From contig JACPPC010000013.1 of the NCBI GenBank assembly GCA_016191225.1, forward strand, positions 90,004 through 154,003: DNA of 64,000 nt, written 5' to 3'. This DNA comes from Gemmatimonadota bacterium. GTDB lineage: Bacteria > Gemmatimonadota > Gemmatimonadetes > Gemmatimonadales > Gemmatimonadaceae. This document shows positions 37,382-46,232 of this stretch, piece by piece (the first letter of the stretch is position 1; every line of letters begins with the position of its first letter). Made by a program: the position numbers and the translations under genes. The notes beneath the pieces were generated by a model that saw only the letters and a list, made by a program, of their open reading frames with translations, had not been told where the DNA came from and did no database searches.

Positions 37382-39487
37382 CTACTTGACGGTCGCGCTG
37401 AACTTGGGTGTCAACGCCTCCGCCGCCGCTCGCTGCCCGGCGATCCGCCCCCCGCCCTCGCCGTCCTCCGCCACCGCCGTCAGCAGCTCCGCCAGCTCCG
37501 CCGCCGTCTGCGGACGCTCGGCGGCATCCCGTGCCATCGCGCGCAGCACCAAGGCGCCGAGCGCCGACGGCACGTCCCCCACGACCGTCGCCGGGTTCTC
37601 GGGGATCATCTCCAGCTTCCGCGTGATCAGCGTCATCACGTTGTCGGCCTGGATCGGCGGCTGCCCCACGAGGCACTCCCACAGCACCACGCCCACCGCG
37701 TAGATGTCGGCGCGGCCGTCCACCTCGTCGCCCATCAGCTGTTCCGGCGCCATGTACTCCGGCGTGCCGACCACCATCCCCGCCTGTGTTGCTCCGGGCT
37801 CCGTACGTTGGGCGAGCCGCGCGATGCCAAAATCCATGATCTTCACCACGCCGCTCGGGTCCACCGCGATGTTCTGCGGCTTGATGTCGCGGTGGATGAT
37901 CCCCTGCTCGTGCGCGACCTCGAGCCCCCGGCAGATCTGCTTGGCGATTGTGATCGTCGCCGCGGCGGGGAGCCGGCCCCTGATGCGGATCAGGTCCTTG
38001 AGCGACTTCCCCTCGACGTACTCCATGGTAATGAAGTAGACGCCGTTCGACTCGCCGATGTCATGCGTGCGGACGACGTTCCGATGCGAAATCTTGCGCG
38101 CCAGCTTGATCTCGCTCCTGAATCGCTCCAGCGCACTCGGGTCCTTGCTCAGCATGTCGCCCTTGAGGGTCTTGATCGCCACGGGCTCGTTGAGCTCCTG
38201 GTCCATGGCCTTGAAGACCATCCCCATCCCGCCGACGCCGAGGATCTCCTTCACGAGGTAGCGCTTCACGAACAGTTGCCCGGGTTCGAGGATCGCGCCG
38301 GGCTGCGCCGACATCGCCATGGTGGGCGTGACCTTGATGGGCTGCGTGACCTCGCCGCTCCCGCCCGCCTGCAGCAGGTCGACGAGTTCCTGCTTGCTCC
38401 GTAGGTCCGCCAGGAGTCCGCGGAACGCCCCGGCGAGGATCCCGATCTCGTCCTTGCCGCTTTGCGGGATGGCGGCGTTGTAGTCGCCGTCGCTCGCCGC
38501 CTTCGTGGCCGTCACCAGCGCGCCGATGGGCTTGGTGGTCTGCTTGGCGATCAGGAAGCTCATCAGCATCGCCAGCAGGAGTCCCGCCACGCCGCCGACG
38601 AGGATCGTCTTGCGGAGCGCGCTGAACGCCGCCAGCTCCACCGCCCGCGACCGCAGGGCGAGGTAGCCGCCGAGGGTGGTGCCGCCGGCGCTCTTGAGCG
38701 CGCCGCCGCTGCCGACGTAGGTCACGGTCCCCACCGCGAACTCCTCGCGGTTGGTGGCGTGCGTGGTGTCGCTCGCCGCCTGCCCCGCCATGCCGGTGGC
38801 CATCTTGAGCTGCTCGCTGCGCCGCGCCAGCACGCTGTCGATCGCCGCGTCCTGCGGCAGGGTGCTGGCGACCACGTGTGTGCTCCCCTGGGTATCGATC
38901 GCGAAGAAGACCATCTCGACGTCGTTCTGCGCGCCGCGCTTGATCTCCTGCGCCAGCGCGGCGTCGATGTCGCGCGTCGCCATGAGGACGCCGATCACGG
39001 TGCCGGGATTGGACTCGATGGGGACGGCCACGGCCTGGAACAGCCCCTTTGGCGACTGCCCGACGCCGCTGGTGCGGCTCCCCTCGAGCGCCCCGCCGAT
39101 GAGCGCGCTCCCGGCCAGCGTGTCGGCGCGCACCCCGGGTTCGCCGCTCCTGGCGAGCAGCACCCCCTCGTTGTCGGTCATCTGCACCATGCTCGCGCCG
39201 ATCAGGTCCTGCGCCTCGTTGGCCTGGTCGCCCGCGCTCGCCCGATCCTTCTTCTGCACGATCGCGCGCACGAACGCGTTGCGCGTGAACACCTCGGCGC
39301 TCCTGGCGAGCGCGCTGTCGCGCGAGCGGAGGACGGCGCTCACCTGCTCGCGGGTGCTGGCGAGGCTCTTGTCGATCGCCTGGTCGGCGGCCTTCCCGGC
39401 CGAGCGGTCGGTGAGCGCGAGGGTCGTGAGCAGGACGACGGTCACGACCGCGGCGGTTCCGAGGAACATCTTCCAGGTGAGGGTCAC
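37382..39487 (-). CDS. Receptor-type Ser/Thr protein kinase with HAMP
   Basis: About 701 residues. An N-terminal membrane helix (MFLGTAAVVTVVLLTTLAL), a periplasmic sensor of the Cache/PAS-like type, a second helix (ILVGGVAGLLLAMLMSFLIA) and a HAMP region precede a cytoplasmic Hanks kinase: LGVGGMGMVFKA (Gly loop), VAIKTL (Lys), IIHRDIKPQNI, DFGIA, TPEYMAPEQL. All catalytic residues are present. This sensor-HAMP-kinase order is more like a chemoreceptor or histidine kinase front end than the usual kinase-first layout. The GTG at 39487 is my choice of start; a TTG at 39529 would add 14 residues. Confidence 0.9.
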   Translation of the reverse strand: MTLTWKMFLGTAAVVTVVLLTTLALTDRSAGKAADQAIDKSLASTREQVSAVLRSRDSALARSAEVFTRNAFVRAIVQKKDRASAGDQANEAQDLIGASMVQMTDNEGVLLARSGEPGVRADTLAGSALIGGALEGSRTSGVGQSPKGLFQAVAVPIESNPGTVIGVLMATRDIDAALAQEIKRGAQNDVEMVFFAIDTQGSTHVVASTLPQDAAIDSVLARRSEQLKMATGMAGQAASDTTHATNREEFAVGTVTYVGSGGALKSAGGTTLGGYLALRSRAVELAAFSALRKTILVGGVAGLLLAMLMSFLIAKQTTKPIGALVTATKAASDGDYNAAIPQSGKDEIGILAGAFRGLLADLRSKQELVDLLQAGGSGEVTQPIKVTPTMAMSAQPGAILEPGQLFVKRYLVKEILGVGGMGMVFKAMDQELNEPVAIKTLKGDMLSKDPSALERFRSEIKLARKISHRNVVRTHDIGESNGVYFITMEYVEGKSLKDLIRIRGRLPAAATITIAKQICRGLEVAHEQGIIHRDIKPQNIAVDPSGVVKIMDFGIARLAQRTEPGATQAGMVVGTPEYMAPEQLMGDEVDGRADIYAVGVVLWECLVGQPPIQADNVMTLITRKLEMIPENPATVVGDVPSALGALVLRAMARDAAERPQTAAELAELLTAVAEDGEGGGRIAGQRAAAEALTPKFSATVK

Positions 39488-39529
39488 GACGGCATTTCCG
39501 ATGAATGGGGTGGGGCCGGCTGACTGCAA

Positions 39530-40001
39530 CTGACGAGCTTTGGGGTCGGCCGGGGGGGACCGGCTTCGGCTCGCTGGGCGCTTAGACGCTCGAGCCTCGC
39601 AAAGGGCGCGAGTCTCTCGCTACGCGCCCGACTCGCCTGTGCCGGAACCCCCCGGCCTCCCCCCTCACGCGTTGGTGCGGGGGCGGGTAGGGCCCAGTCG
39701 TCGTTTCGCCCTCCCGCCCTCACCTGCAAGACGGGGGAGTGGCGCGACGCGGGCGGAACAGCGGTCCGAGTACCCGAGACGCGCCGCCCCCGTGCAGCCG
39801 GGAGTGAGTGCTCATTCCCGCAGGCGGCAATGCCGGCGGCGTAGCGAGAGACGCGCGGCCCCATCGCGCGGCTCGAGCGTTTAAGCCGCCAGCAGGGCCG
39901 CCGGAGGCGAATGAGCGCGAACCTCCCGGATAGAGCGACACAAGCCGTGCCGACAAGCAGGTCCTTCGCTTCGCCCAGGACGACGGCGCTCAGGACGACC
40001 A
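39530..40001. other. Gene-free gap rich in inverted GC blocks
   Basis: About 470 bases between the kinase start and the cupredoxin stop. Open frames here are GC artefacts without family patterns. It contains GC-rich short inverted blocks (for example ggcgcgagtctctcgctacgcgcc near 39606-39629) and, at its right end, copy C of the dispersed repeat. Confidence 0.5.
39955..39984 (-). repeat. Dispersed repeat, copy C
   Basis: On the plus strand it reads aagcaggtccttcgcttcgc then ccaggacgac, with a half copy (gcgctcaggacgac, 39986-39999). It ends only a few bases from the stop of the cupredoxin gene. Confidence 0.8.
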
Positions 40002-40700
40002 CTAGTAGCGGACTCCGCCGTCCTTGTAGTCCTGGCCGAACTTGTTCTTGTGGGCCACGACCTTGAACCCCTTGGCATCGAGCTGCACCTCCACGTTGCC
40101 CGCGCCGGCGGAGGTCACGCTGATCTCCCTCGTCACCTCGGCCGCCCGCTCGTGCCACACATGCAGCACGTACCGCCCCGCCGGCACCTTGTCGATCGAC
40201 CAGGCGCCGTCGCCCTCGGCCTGCGCGAACAGGGTGGTCGGCACCACCACCACGTAGCCGGTCATGCGCGAGTGAATGTTGCAGTAGATGGGGTAGGCGC
40301 CGGCCTTGGCGAAGACGGTGCTCTTGCCCTCGCCGCGACCGTAGAGCCCGAGGTCGAACTGCCCGCCGTCGGCGTTGGAGAAGATGTTGTGGTTGAAGGG
40401 GTCCTGGTTCGGGAACTCGAGGGTGCTGCCGGGCGTCACCACGCGCAGCCGCGGGACGAACTTGCGGCCGTCCATGGCGATCTGGGCCTTCATCACCGGG
40501 GCTTGACGCGGCGACCGCCCCGATGCCGGCTCGACCCAGAGCACGGTCGAGCCGTAATCCGACGTCGCCTCGCCGGCCTTCTCGAGGATCGAGACCCGCC
40601 CGCTCACCATCCCCTGGGCACGGGCCGGGCCTGCAGCGGCGCCAACGAGGGCCGCGACGCCGAGTACGGCCGCGAGAATGCGTGACGGAAGGCCTGCCAT
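40002..40700 (-). CDS. Secreted cupredoxin-like protein (methylamine-utilisation-like)
   Basis: 232 residues with a cleavable signal peptide (ILAAVLGVAALVGAAAGPARA). The centre is a plastocyanin-like domain with type 1 copper ligands: His in FNHNIFS, then the C..H...M cluster IYCNIHSRM. The C-terminal third (WSIDKVPAGRYVLHVWHERA) is a carboxypeptidase-regulatory-like beta sandwich. I chose the ATG at 40700 because GGAG lies 6 bases upstream; an ATG four codons earlier is possible. Probably an electron-transfer or copper-handling protein in the periplasm. Many homologues are annotated as methylamine utilisation proteins without proof. Confidence 0.82.
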   Translation of the reverse strand: MAGLPSRILAAVLGVAALVGAAAGPARAQGMVSGRVSILEKAGEATSDYGSTVLWVEPASGRSPRQAPVMKAQIAMDGRKFVPRLRVVTPGSTLEFPNQDPFNHNIFSNADGGQFDLGLYGRGEGKSTVFAKAGAYPIYCNIHSRMTGYVVVVPTTLFAQAEGDGAWSIDKVPAGRYVLHVWHERAAEVTREISVTSAGAGNVEVQLDAKGFKVVAHKNKFGQDYKDGGVRY

Positions 40701-41077
40701 CGCGAACTCCATGCTGACGCAAGTGACGCCCGCCACGAGGGTCGCCGGGCACGCCCTAAGATGATGCCAGCCGGGGCGGAGCGCACCACCGCGCAAGAGG
40801 AGTACGAGCGGTGGGCGGAGGCCGGTTTTCGGCGAGAGGGAGGGGTGGGAGGTGGGGAGAGGAAGGTGAGCAGGGCGCAACCACGGAGACCCGGAGGCCG
40901 CGGAGGTTCACGGCGGCAGCAACGACAGTCGATGCCCGGGAACGAGGCCCATGGGCTGGCTGCTGCCCGCGCGCGCCACTCCGGCCCCGCTTCAACCCAG
41001 GCCCGAGCGGGTGCCTCCTCCGCGACCTTCCCGCCGTTCGCGGAGTATTTCCGGTTACGCGCTTCTCGATCGGCCCC
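40701..41077. other. Gene-free gap with repeat copy
   Basis: About 377 bases upstream of the cupredoxin gene and downstream of the hydrolase. It holds the partial CCACAGAGACAC-type repeat at 40878-40917 with an adjoining purine-rich tract. Nothing else recognised. Confidence 0.5.
40878..40917 (+). repeat. Partial copy of the CCACAGAGACAC-type repeat
   Basis: Matches 37169-37208, with about six differences over 40 bases, including the shared cggaggttcacggcgg tail. It is preceded by a purine-rich block as in the first copy. No second inverted arm is seen here. Confidence 0.65.
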
Positions 41078-41869
41078 TCAGTTCCTCGCCAGGAACTCGC
41101 CGAGCACGCGCTCGAACTCCGCCGGACTCTCCATCGGCAGCGCATGGTGCGCCCCCTTCACTTCCACGTGCTCGGCGTTGGGCATCAGGCGCACCCACCG
41201 CTCCTTGCCGAGCAGGAACGGATAGTCGAACTCCGACCCGATCACGAGGGTCGGCACCCGCATCGTCGGCAGCCGGTCGAGCACGCTCCAGCCCAGCACG
41301 GCCCGTTGCGACGCCGCGTAGGCGCGGGGGTCGTTGCGCGTCCAGCGCTCGATGAACTGCGCCCGGAGCGCCGCGTGCTCGGGCCTGGGGAACAGTTTCG
41401 GTGCGAGCATCCTGGCCATCCCCCGCGGGCCGAGCGTCGCCGCGACGATTCGCCTGGTCAGGATCGCCAGGCGCGCCCCGAACCCCCGCACGATGAAGCT
41501 CGGCCCGCTGTTGCAGATTGTCATCGTGCGCAGGACCTGCGGCGCCGTGGCGGCCACCTGGAAGGCGATCGCCCCACCCATCGACAGGCCGACGACGTGC
41601 GCCGGCGCCGCCTTGAGCTCGCCGAGCAGCGCGACGGCATCGGCCGCGAACTGCCGCACCGTGAACGGACCGTGCGGGTGCACGAGGTCGCGCGACCTGC
41701 CGGAGCTGCGCGCGTCGAGCGCGATCACCCGGTAGCGGGCCGCGAACGACTCCATCTGGTGCGCCCAGTCGTCGGCGCTCGAGCCGAGCCCGTGGAGGAA
41801 CAGGAGCGGCACCCCCGCCCCCCGCACCTCGAAGTGCAACTCCGCTCCGTCGTGCGTGAAGGTCGGCAT
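41078..41869 (-). CDS. Alpha/beta hydrolase, enol-lactonase/esterase-like
   Basis: 263 residues. The oxyanion-hole motif FLHGLGSS, nucleophile elbow GLSMGGAI (Ser near residue 96), acid in SEFDYP and His in KGAHHALPME form a complete triad. No signal peptide, so cytoplasmic. The ATG at 41869 is 4 bases after the methyltransferase stop; a longer upstream frame overlaps that gene and is rejected. Last gene of the long minus-strand cluster that begins with LacI. Substrate unknown; hydrolysis of a small ester or lactone would suit the cluster. Confidence 0.87.
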   Translation of the reverse strand: MPTFTHDGAELHFEVRGAGVPLLFLHGLGSSADDWAHQMESFAARYRVIALDARSSGRSRDLVHPHGPFTVRQFAADAVALLGELKAAPAHVVGLSMGGAIAFQVAATAPQVLRTMTICNSGPSFIVRGFGARLAILTRRIVAATLGPRGMARMLAPKLFPRPEHAALRAQFIERWTRNDPRAYAASQRAVLGWSVLDRLPTMRVPTLVIGSEFDYPFLLGKERWVRLMPNAEHVEVKGAHHALPMESPAEFERVLGEFLARN

Positions 41870-41873
41870 CGGC

Positions 41874-43085
41874 TCAGGCGGCTCCGTCGGACCGGGCGCC
41901 GGCATCCGCGCCCGGCACATTCGCCACGAGGAGGCGCACCGGCAGCCCGCCATTGCGCGTCCTCGCCCTCTCGTCGAGGGTGAGCCGGAGCTGCCCCTCG
42001 AGCCGGCGGTCGGCGCCCACCATCGCGATCGTCCAGCCGGGGAAATGCGCGCGGGCCGTCGCACCCAGCTGCGCGTACAGGGCGCGCAACGCATCGCTGT
42101 CGCCGACACGCTTGCCGTATGGCGGGTTCGTGGCGATCAACCCCGGCCCGCCGGCCGGTGCGCGCGTGGCCGAGAGCGATTGCCTGGCGAATGCGATGTC
42201 GGCCGCGACTCCGGCGCGGGCCGCGTTGGCCTCCGCCGCCGCGATCGCGCCCGCGTCGCGGTCCACGCCCGCGATGGCGACCGGCGACTGGGCGCGCATC
42301 GCCGCCCTCGCCTCGTCGCGCACGCTGCGTGCGCGCGTCACGTCGAAGCCGGGCCACTGCTCCACCGAGAAGGTACGGGCCAGTCCCGGCGCCATGCGCC
42401 TGGCAATCAGCGCGCCCTCGATGGCGATCGTGCCGGAGCCGCACAACGGGTCCACCAGCGGCGTGCTGCCGTCATAGCCCGCCGCGAGCAACAGTCCCGC
42501 CGCGAGGGTCTCGCGCAGGGGCGCCTTTCCCACCGCCTGTCGATACCCGCGCCGGTGCAGCAACTCGCCCGAGCTGTCGGCGCTGATCGTGCACCGGTCG
42601 TGCTCGATCCGCACGACGAACAGCTGCGGGCTGTCGCCGGCCGCGCCCCCGCCGGCCGCCGGTGGCGCCTCCTCCTCGTCCGCCCCGGCGGCGCCCGACA
42701 CGACCCTCGCCCCGGTGGCGCGCCTGATCGCGTCGCCCACCCGCTGCGCGACCGCGCCGGAATGGATCAGCCTCGACTTGCGGCAGGTCACCCGCAGGCG
42801 CACGGTCGCCGCGTTCCCGACCACGCGCGCCCACTCGATCGCGCGCGCGCGGCGCTCGAGCTCATGGAACTTCTCGGCGCGGAACGACCCGAGTCGCACG
42901 GTCACGCGGCTTGCCGTGCGGAGCCAGAGGTTCGCCCTGAGGAGCCCCGCGACGTCGGTCCGGAGCGAGACGCCGGCCTCCTCGACCCTGCCGAGCGTGA
43001 GTCCCATGGCGCGCAGCTCGGCCGCGGCCAGCGGCGAGAGGCCCGGAGCGGTGACGACGAAGGTGTCGAGCAGGTCGGCGCGCAT
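41874..43085 (-). CDS. THUMP-domain RNA methyltransferase (RlmL/K N-half type)
   Basis: 403 residues. An N-terminal THUMP/ferredoxin-like RNA-binding part (FVVTAPGLSPLAAAELRAMG) is followed by a Rossmann methyltransferase domain: DPLCGSGTIAIEGALIA for SAM and the N6/N2-type catalytic NPPYGKR. This is the 23S rRNA guanine-N2 methyltransferase RlmL/YcbY-like architecture without a second methyltransferase domain. The region between THUMP and catalytic domain contains an acidic, Gly/Ala-rich insert (EEEAPPAAGGGAAG). ATG at 43085. It is a housekeeping-type gene at the end of a metabolic cluster. Confidence 0.88.
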   Translation of the reverse strand: MRADLLDTFVVTAPGLSPLAAAELRAMGLTLGRVEEAGVSLRTDVAGLLRANLWLRTASRVTVRLGSFRAEKFHELERRARAIEWARVVGNAATVRLRVTCRKSRLIHSGAVAQRVGDAIRRATGARVVSGAAGADEEEAPPAAGGGAAGDSPQLFVVRIEHDRCTISADSSGELLHRRGYRQAVGKAPLRETLAAGLLLAAGYDGSTPLVDPLCGSGTIAIEGALIARRMAPGLARTFSVEQWPGFDVTRARSVRDEARAAMRAQSPVAIAGVDRDAGAIAAAEANAARAGVAADIAFARQSLSATRAPAGGPGLIATNPPYGKRVGDSDALRALYAQLGATARAHFPGWTIAMVGADRRLEGQLRLTLDERARTRNGGLPVRLLVANVPGADAGARSDGAA

Positions 43086-43132
43086 GGGAGGCCCGTACAA
43101 GCTAGCCCGCGGGAGGCGGCGCGACCCGACGG

Positions 43133-43705
43133 TCACTTCCACGCCAGCGACCACTCGCAAAAGGCGTCCCCCTCGAGGGCGCAGCGCACATGCCGTACCT
43201 CGCTCGCCGCGCCACCGGCGAGGTCGATCGCCTTCGCCAGCCCGCCCACCTGTCGGCGGCAGAAGGCCGGCGTGCGTGCGTCGAAGCCCACCAGTCGAAC
43301 CACGGCGCTCTTGGCGCCATGCTCCACCAGCGCGATGTCGCCGGGGTGGTAGAACAGCTGGAAGAGCGACACGCTCTGCTGCAGGAACTCGTCCGGCGTC
43401 GCCTTGCGGAGCAGGCCGCCGTACATGTCGCTCCCGCGGTGCGCGATCGAGAAGGCCCCCGCCTGCTCGCTCCAGTCGGGGACGGTCGGCGAGAGCGCCG
43501 CATCGGCCACCGACCAGAGCATCACGAGGTCGTCGTAGTCGAGCTCGCCCGTCGGCGCGACGGTCTCGAGCCGCGCGCGCAGCAGTGGCGGGAGGGCGCC
43601 CAGCACGCGGGCCAGCGTCCCCGGGCCGTGCATCGCGCCGAGGTACTCCAGCGTCCCGTGCACGGTCGAGCCCTTCGCGAACAACTTCGCCGGCGCGGTG
43701 GTCAT
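43133..43705 (-). CDS. V4R/DUF2378-like sensory protein
   Basis: 190 residues, starting at an ATG that overlaps the acyl-CoA ligase stop (ATGA). The C-terminal signature RCALEGDAFCEWSLAW resembles the end of the 4-vinyl-reductase (V4R)/heme-NO-binding-like family, which binds small hydrophobic ligands. The N-terminal half (GSTVHGTLEYLGAMHGPGTL) matches DUF2378-type proteins of myxobacteria and relatives. No DNA-binding or enzymatic motif. Being coupled to an acyl-CoA ligase it may sense or bind a hydrophobic intermediate (inference). Confidence 0.65.
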   Translation of the reverse strand: MTTAPAKLFAKGSTVHGTLEYLGAMHGPGTLARVLGALPPLLRARLETVAPTGELDYDDLVMLWSVADAALSPTVPDWSEQAGAFSIAHRGSDMYGGLLRKATPDEFLQQSVSLFQLFYHPGDIALVEHGAKSAVVRLVGFDARTPAFCRRQVGGLAKAIDLAGGAASEVRHVRCALEGDAFCEWSLAWK

Positions 43706-45198
43706 GCCCCTGCCCGGGCGCGGGACTCGAGCGCCGCGCGATCCACCTTCCCCGACCCGATCCGCGGCAGTTCGCTCACGATCGTCCAGGCCCGCGGCAC
43801 CTTGTAGCCGGCGAGCACCGCCCGCAACGCGGTGCGCAACGACTCGGCGTCGAGCGGCGTGCCGGGGCGCGGGACGACGAAGGCGTACCCCACCTCACCC
43901 CACGTCTCGTCGGGCACGCCGACGACCGCCGCCTCCGACACCCCGCTCAGTCCGCCGATCGCCGCCTCCACCTCCGCAGGAAACACATTCTCGCCGCCTG
44001 AAATGAACATCTGCTTGCGCCGGCCGCGAATCGTGTACGCCCCGTCGGCGTCGCGCGACGCGAGGTCCCCGGTGCGGAACCACCCGCCGGCCGCAAACGC
44101 CTCGGTCGTGCGAGCCGTGTCGAACAGGTACCCGCTGAACAGCTGCGGCCCGCGCAGCCAGAGCTCGCCCGTCATGCCGTCCGCCACGTCGCACCCCGCG
44201 TCATCCACCAGCCGCATCTCGGCGAACGGCACCGGCCAGCCCACGCTCCCCGGCTTGGCCAGCGCCTGCGCGTCGGAAATGCCGAAGCAGTTCGGGCCGA
44301 ACTCGGTCATCCCGAAGCCCTCGCGCATCCGGTAGCCCGCGGCGCGCACGCGGGCCGCGAGCGGCGCGGGGCACGGCGCCCCGCCCGAAATGAGCCACCG
44401 CAGCGCCGGCAGTGACCTTCCCCACGACGGCCGGTCGGCGAGCATCACGAACTGCGTCGGCACCGCGAACGCCACGGTGCACGCCTCCTCCGCCAGCATG
44501 TCGAGGAAGGTCGCCGCGTCGAAGCCATCGACCAGCACCACCGTGCCCCCCACCTGCCACAGCGGTGTGGCGAACACGTTCCATCCGCCGGTGTGGAAGA
44601 AGGGGGTCGTGATTGGCGCCGTGTCACTGGCCGAGAGCCCCCACGACGCGCCCGTTGCGATCGCATTCGCGCACACCTGCCGCTGCGGGAGGATCGCTCC
44701 CTTGGGCCGCCCGGTGCTGCCGGAGGTGTAGAGCACCATGGCCGGGCACTCGGGATCGAGGGTCACGCGGCGCGGTGCCGCCGGCGTCACGCCCCGCGCC
44801 TCCACCGCCAGCGCGTCGAGGTCCGCCCACGGCACGCCGGTGAGGGCCTCGTCCACGGCGGCAAGGCGCGATTCGCCCACCACGATCGACGCCCGTGCAT
44901 CGGCGAGGATCCGCGCCTGCTCCGGCGCCGCGAGCCGCCAGTTGAGCGGCACCAGCGCCGCTCCTACGCGGCCGCAGGCCAGGTACAGTGCCACCACCTC
45001 GACGCGGTTGGCCGCCAGCACCGCCACCCGGCCGCCGTGGCGCACGCCGCGGGCCACGAGCACCTGCGTCCACTGCTGCGCCAGCGCGTCGAGCGCCGCG
45101 TAGCTGTGGCGTGTGCCCCGCCCCCGGTCCACCAGCGCCACCCGCTCCGGCTCGTGCACCGCCCACTCGGCGATCGGCTCGGCGATCGCCGCCGGCAT
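43702..45198 (-). CDS. Acyl-CoA ligase (AMP-forming)
   Basis: 498 residues of the ANL superfamily: activates a carboxylic acid through an acyl-AMP to the CoA thioester. Motifs: LYTSGSTGRPKGA (A3, ATP loop), EGFGMTEFGPN (A5), GWFRTGDLA (A7), and the C-terminal catalytic Lys in RIGSGKVDR (A10). Length fits medium-chain, aryl or hydroxy acid ligases rather than long-chain ones. ATG at 45198, 17 bases after the esterase stop. In context it would activate the acid released by the neighbouring secreted esterase and imported by the symporter. Confidence 0.92.
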   Translation of the reverse strand: MPAAIAEPIAEWAVHEPERVALVDRGRGTRHSYAALDALAQQWTQVLVARGVRHGGRVAVLAANRVEVVALYLACGRVGAALVPLNWRLAAPEQARILADARASIVVGESRLAAVDEALTGVPWADLDALAVEARGVTPAAPRRVTLDPECPAMVLYTSGSTGRPKGAILPQRQVCANAIATGASWGLSASDTAPITTPFFHTGGWNVFATPLWQVGGTVVLVDGFDAATFLDMLAEEACTVAFAVPTQFVMLADRPSWGRSLPALRWLISGGAPCPAPLAARVRAAGYRMREGFGMTEFGPNCFGISDAQALAKPGSVGWPVPFAEMRLVDDAGCDVADGMTGELWLRGPQLFSGYLFDTARTTEAFAAGGWFRTGDLASRDADGAYTIRGRRKQMFISGGENVFPAEVEAAIGGLSGVSEAAVVGVPDETWGEVGYAFVVPRPGTPLDAESLRTALRAVLAGYKVPRAWTIVSELPRIGSGKVDRAALESRARAGA

Positions 45199-45215
45199 CG
45201 ACACCGGTCTCACCC

Positions 45216-46232
45216 TCAGGTCGCGCCGGCCAGGAAGAACGTCAGGATCAACGCACTGGCGTCGGGCCCCTTGGGATCGGTGAACGACCCGTTCGCGTCG
45301 CCACCAGACCAAGCGTGCCCGAGTCCCTCCACGAGATACGACTCCACCAGCATCCCGCCATCGGCCGACGTCCACACCTCGTGCACGGCGCCGTAGCGGC
45401 CGGTGGCCTCGACCGCCTCGTGCCGGGCCGGCACCGCTGGCGGTGCCAGGTGCCTCGCCGAGGCGTTGACCACGAGCCACTGCCGCACGAGTGACGCCGC
45501 ATTCCTCGCGCTCACCACGCCGTCGGCGCGGCCATGGATCACGAGCAACGGCACGGCGTGGGCACGATCCGCCATCGCCGTCAGCACGGCCATGCCCAGG
45601 GCGTCGCCGTCGGCCGTGGGGCCGGAGCGCATCGCGCCGATCGCCGACATCACGTCCGCCGCGGCGCCGGCCGCGATACCGGAATGCACCGCCATCGCCG
45701 CGAACAACTCCGGGTAGGCCGCCACGAGATTGGCCGCCATCGCCGCGCCCGCCGACATTCCCGCCACGTACACCCGTGCCGGGTCGATCCCTTGCGCAGC
45801 CGTCACCTCCCGCACCATCGCCGCGACGATCGCCACTTCCCCCGCGTCGCGCTTCATCTCCGCGGGGGCATACCAGTTCCAGCACTTCTGCGGGTGCTGG
45901 CCGGCCCCCTGCTCGGGGTACAGCACGAACACCCCGTGCGGCGCGGCATGCGTGTTCATCTGCGTGCCGCGCATGAAGTCGGCGGCGTCCTGCGTGCAAC
46001 CATGCAGCATCACCACCAGCGCGCGCCTCCCCGTCGGCGGCGGCGCGTCGGGGACCATCAGCGTGTACGATCGCGCCGAGCCCGCCGCCGCCGTGCGCCC
46101 CGTGACGAGGCGCCCGGCCGCTGGCGGCGCCCCCGCCGCCTGCGCGGCCGCCGGGCCGGGGAGCAGGTCAGCTCCCGCGGCCACGACGGTCACCCAGGTC
46201 GCGAGGCACCACTTACCGGTCGATGCGAACAC
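45216..46232 (-). CDS. Secreted PHB depolymerase-family esterase
   Basis: 338 residues with a signal peptide (CLATWVTVVAAGADLLPG...AQA). COG3509/LpqC-type features: MLHGCTQDAADFMRGTQMN, CWNWYAPAE, nucleophile elbow AGMSAGAAMA (Ser near residue 159), Asp in HGRADGVVS and His in GLGHAWSGG. Such enzymes hydrolyse short polyhydroxyalkanoate chains or feruloyl/acetyl esters. The GTG start lies 20 bases inside the end of the TonB-receptor gene, which implies coupled translation. Which ester is the natural substrate is not evident. Confidence 0.9.
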   Translation of the reverse strand: MFASTGKWCLATWVTVVAAGADLLPGPAAAQAAGAPPAAGRLVTGRTAAAGSARSYTLMVPDAPPPTGRRALVVMLHGCTQDAADFMRGTQMNTHAAPHGVFVLYPEQGAGQHPQKCWNWYAPAEMKRDAGEVAIVAAMVREVTAAQGIDPARVYVAGMSAGAAMAANLVAAYPELFAAMAVHSGIAAGAAADVMSAIGAMRSGPTADGDALGMAVLTAMADRAHAVPLLVIHGRADGVVSARNAASLVRQWLVVNASARHLAPPAVPARHEAVEATGRYGAVHEVWTSADGGMLVESYLVEGLGHAWSGGDANGSFTDPKGPDASALILTFFLAGAT

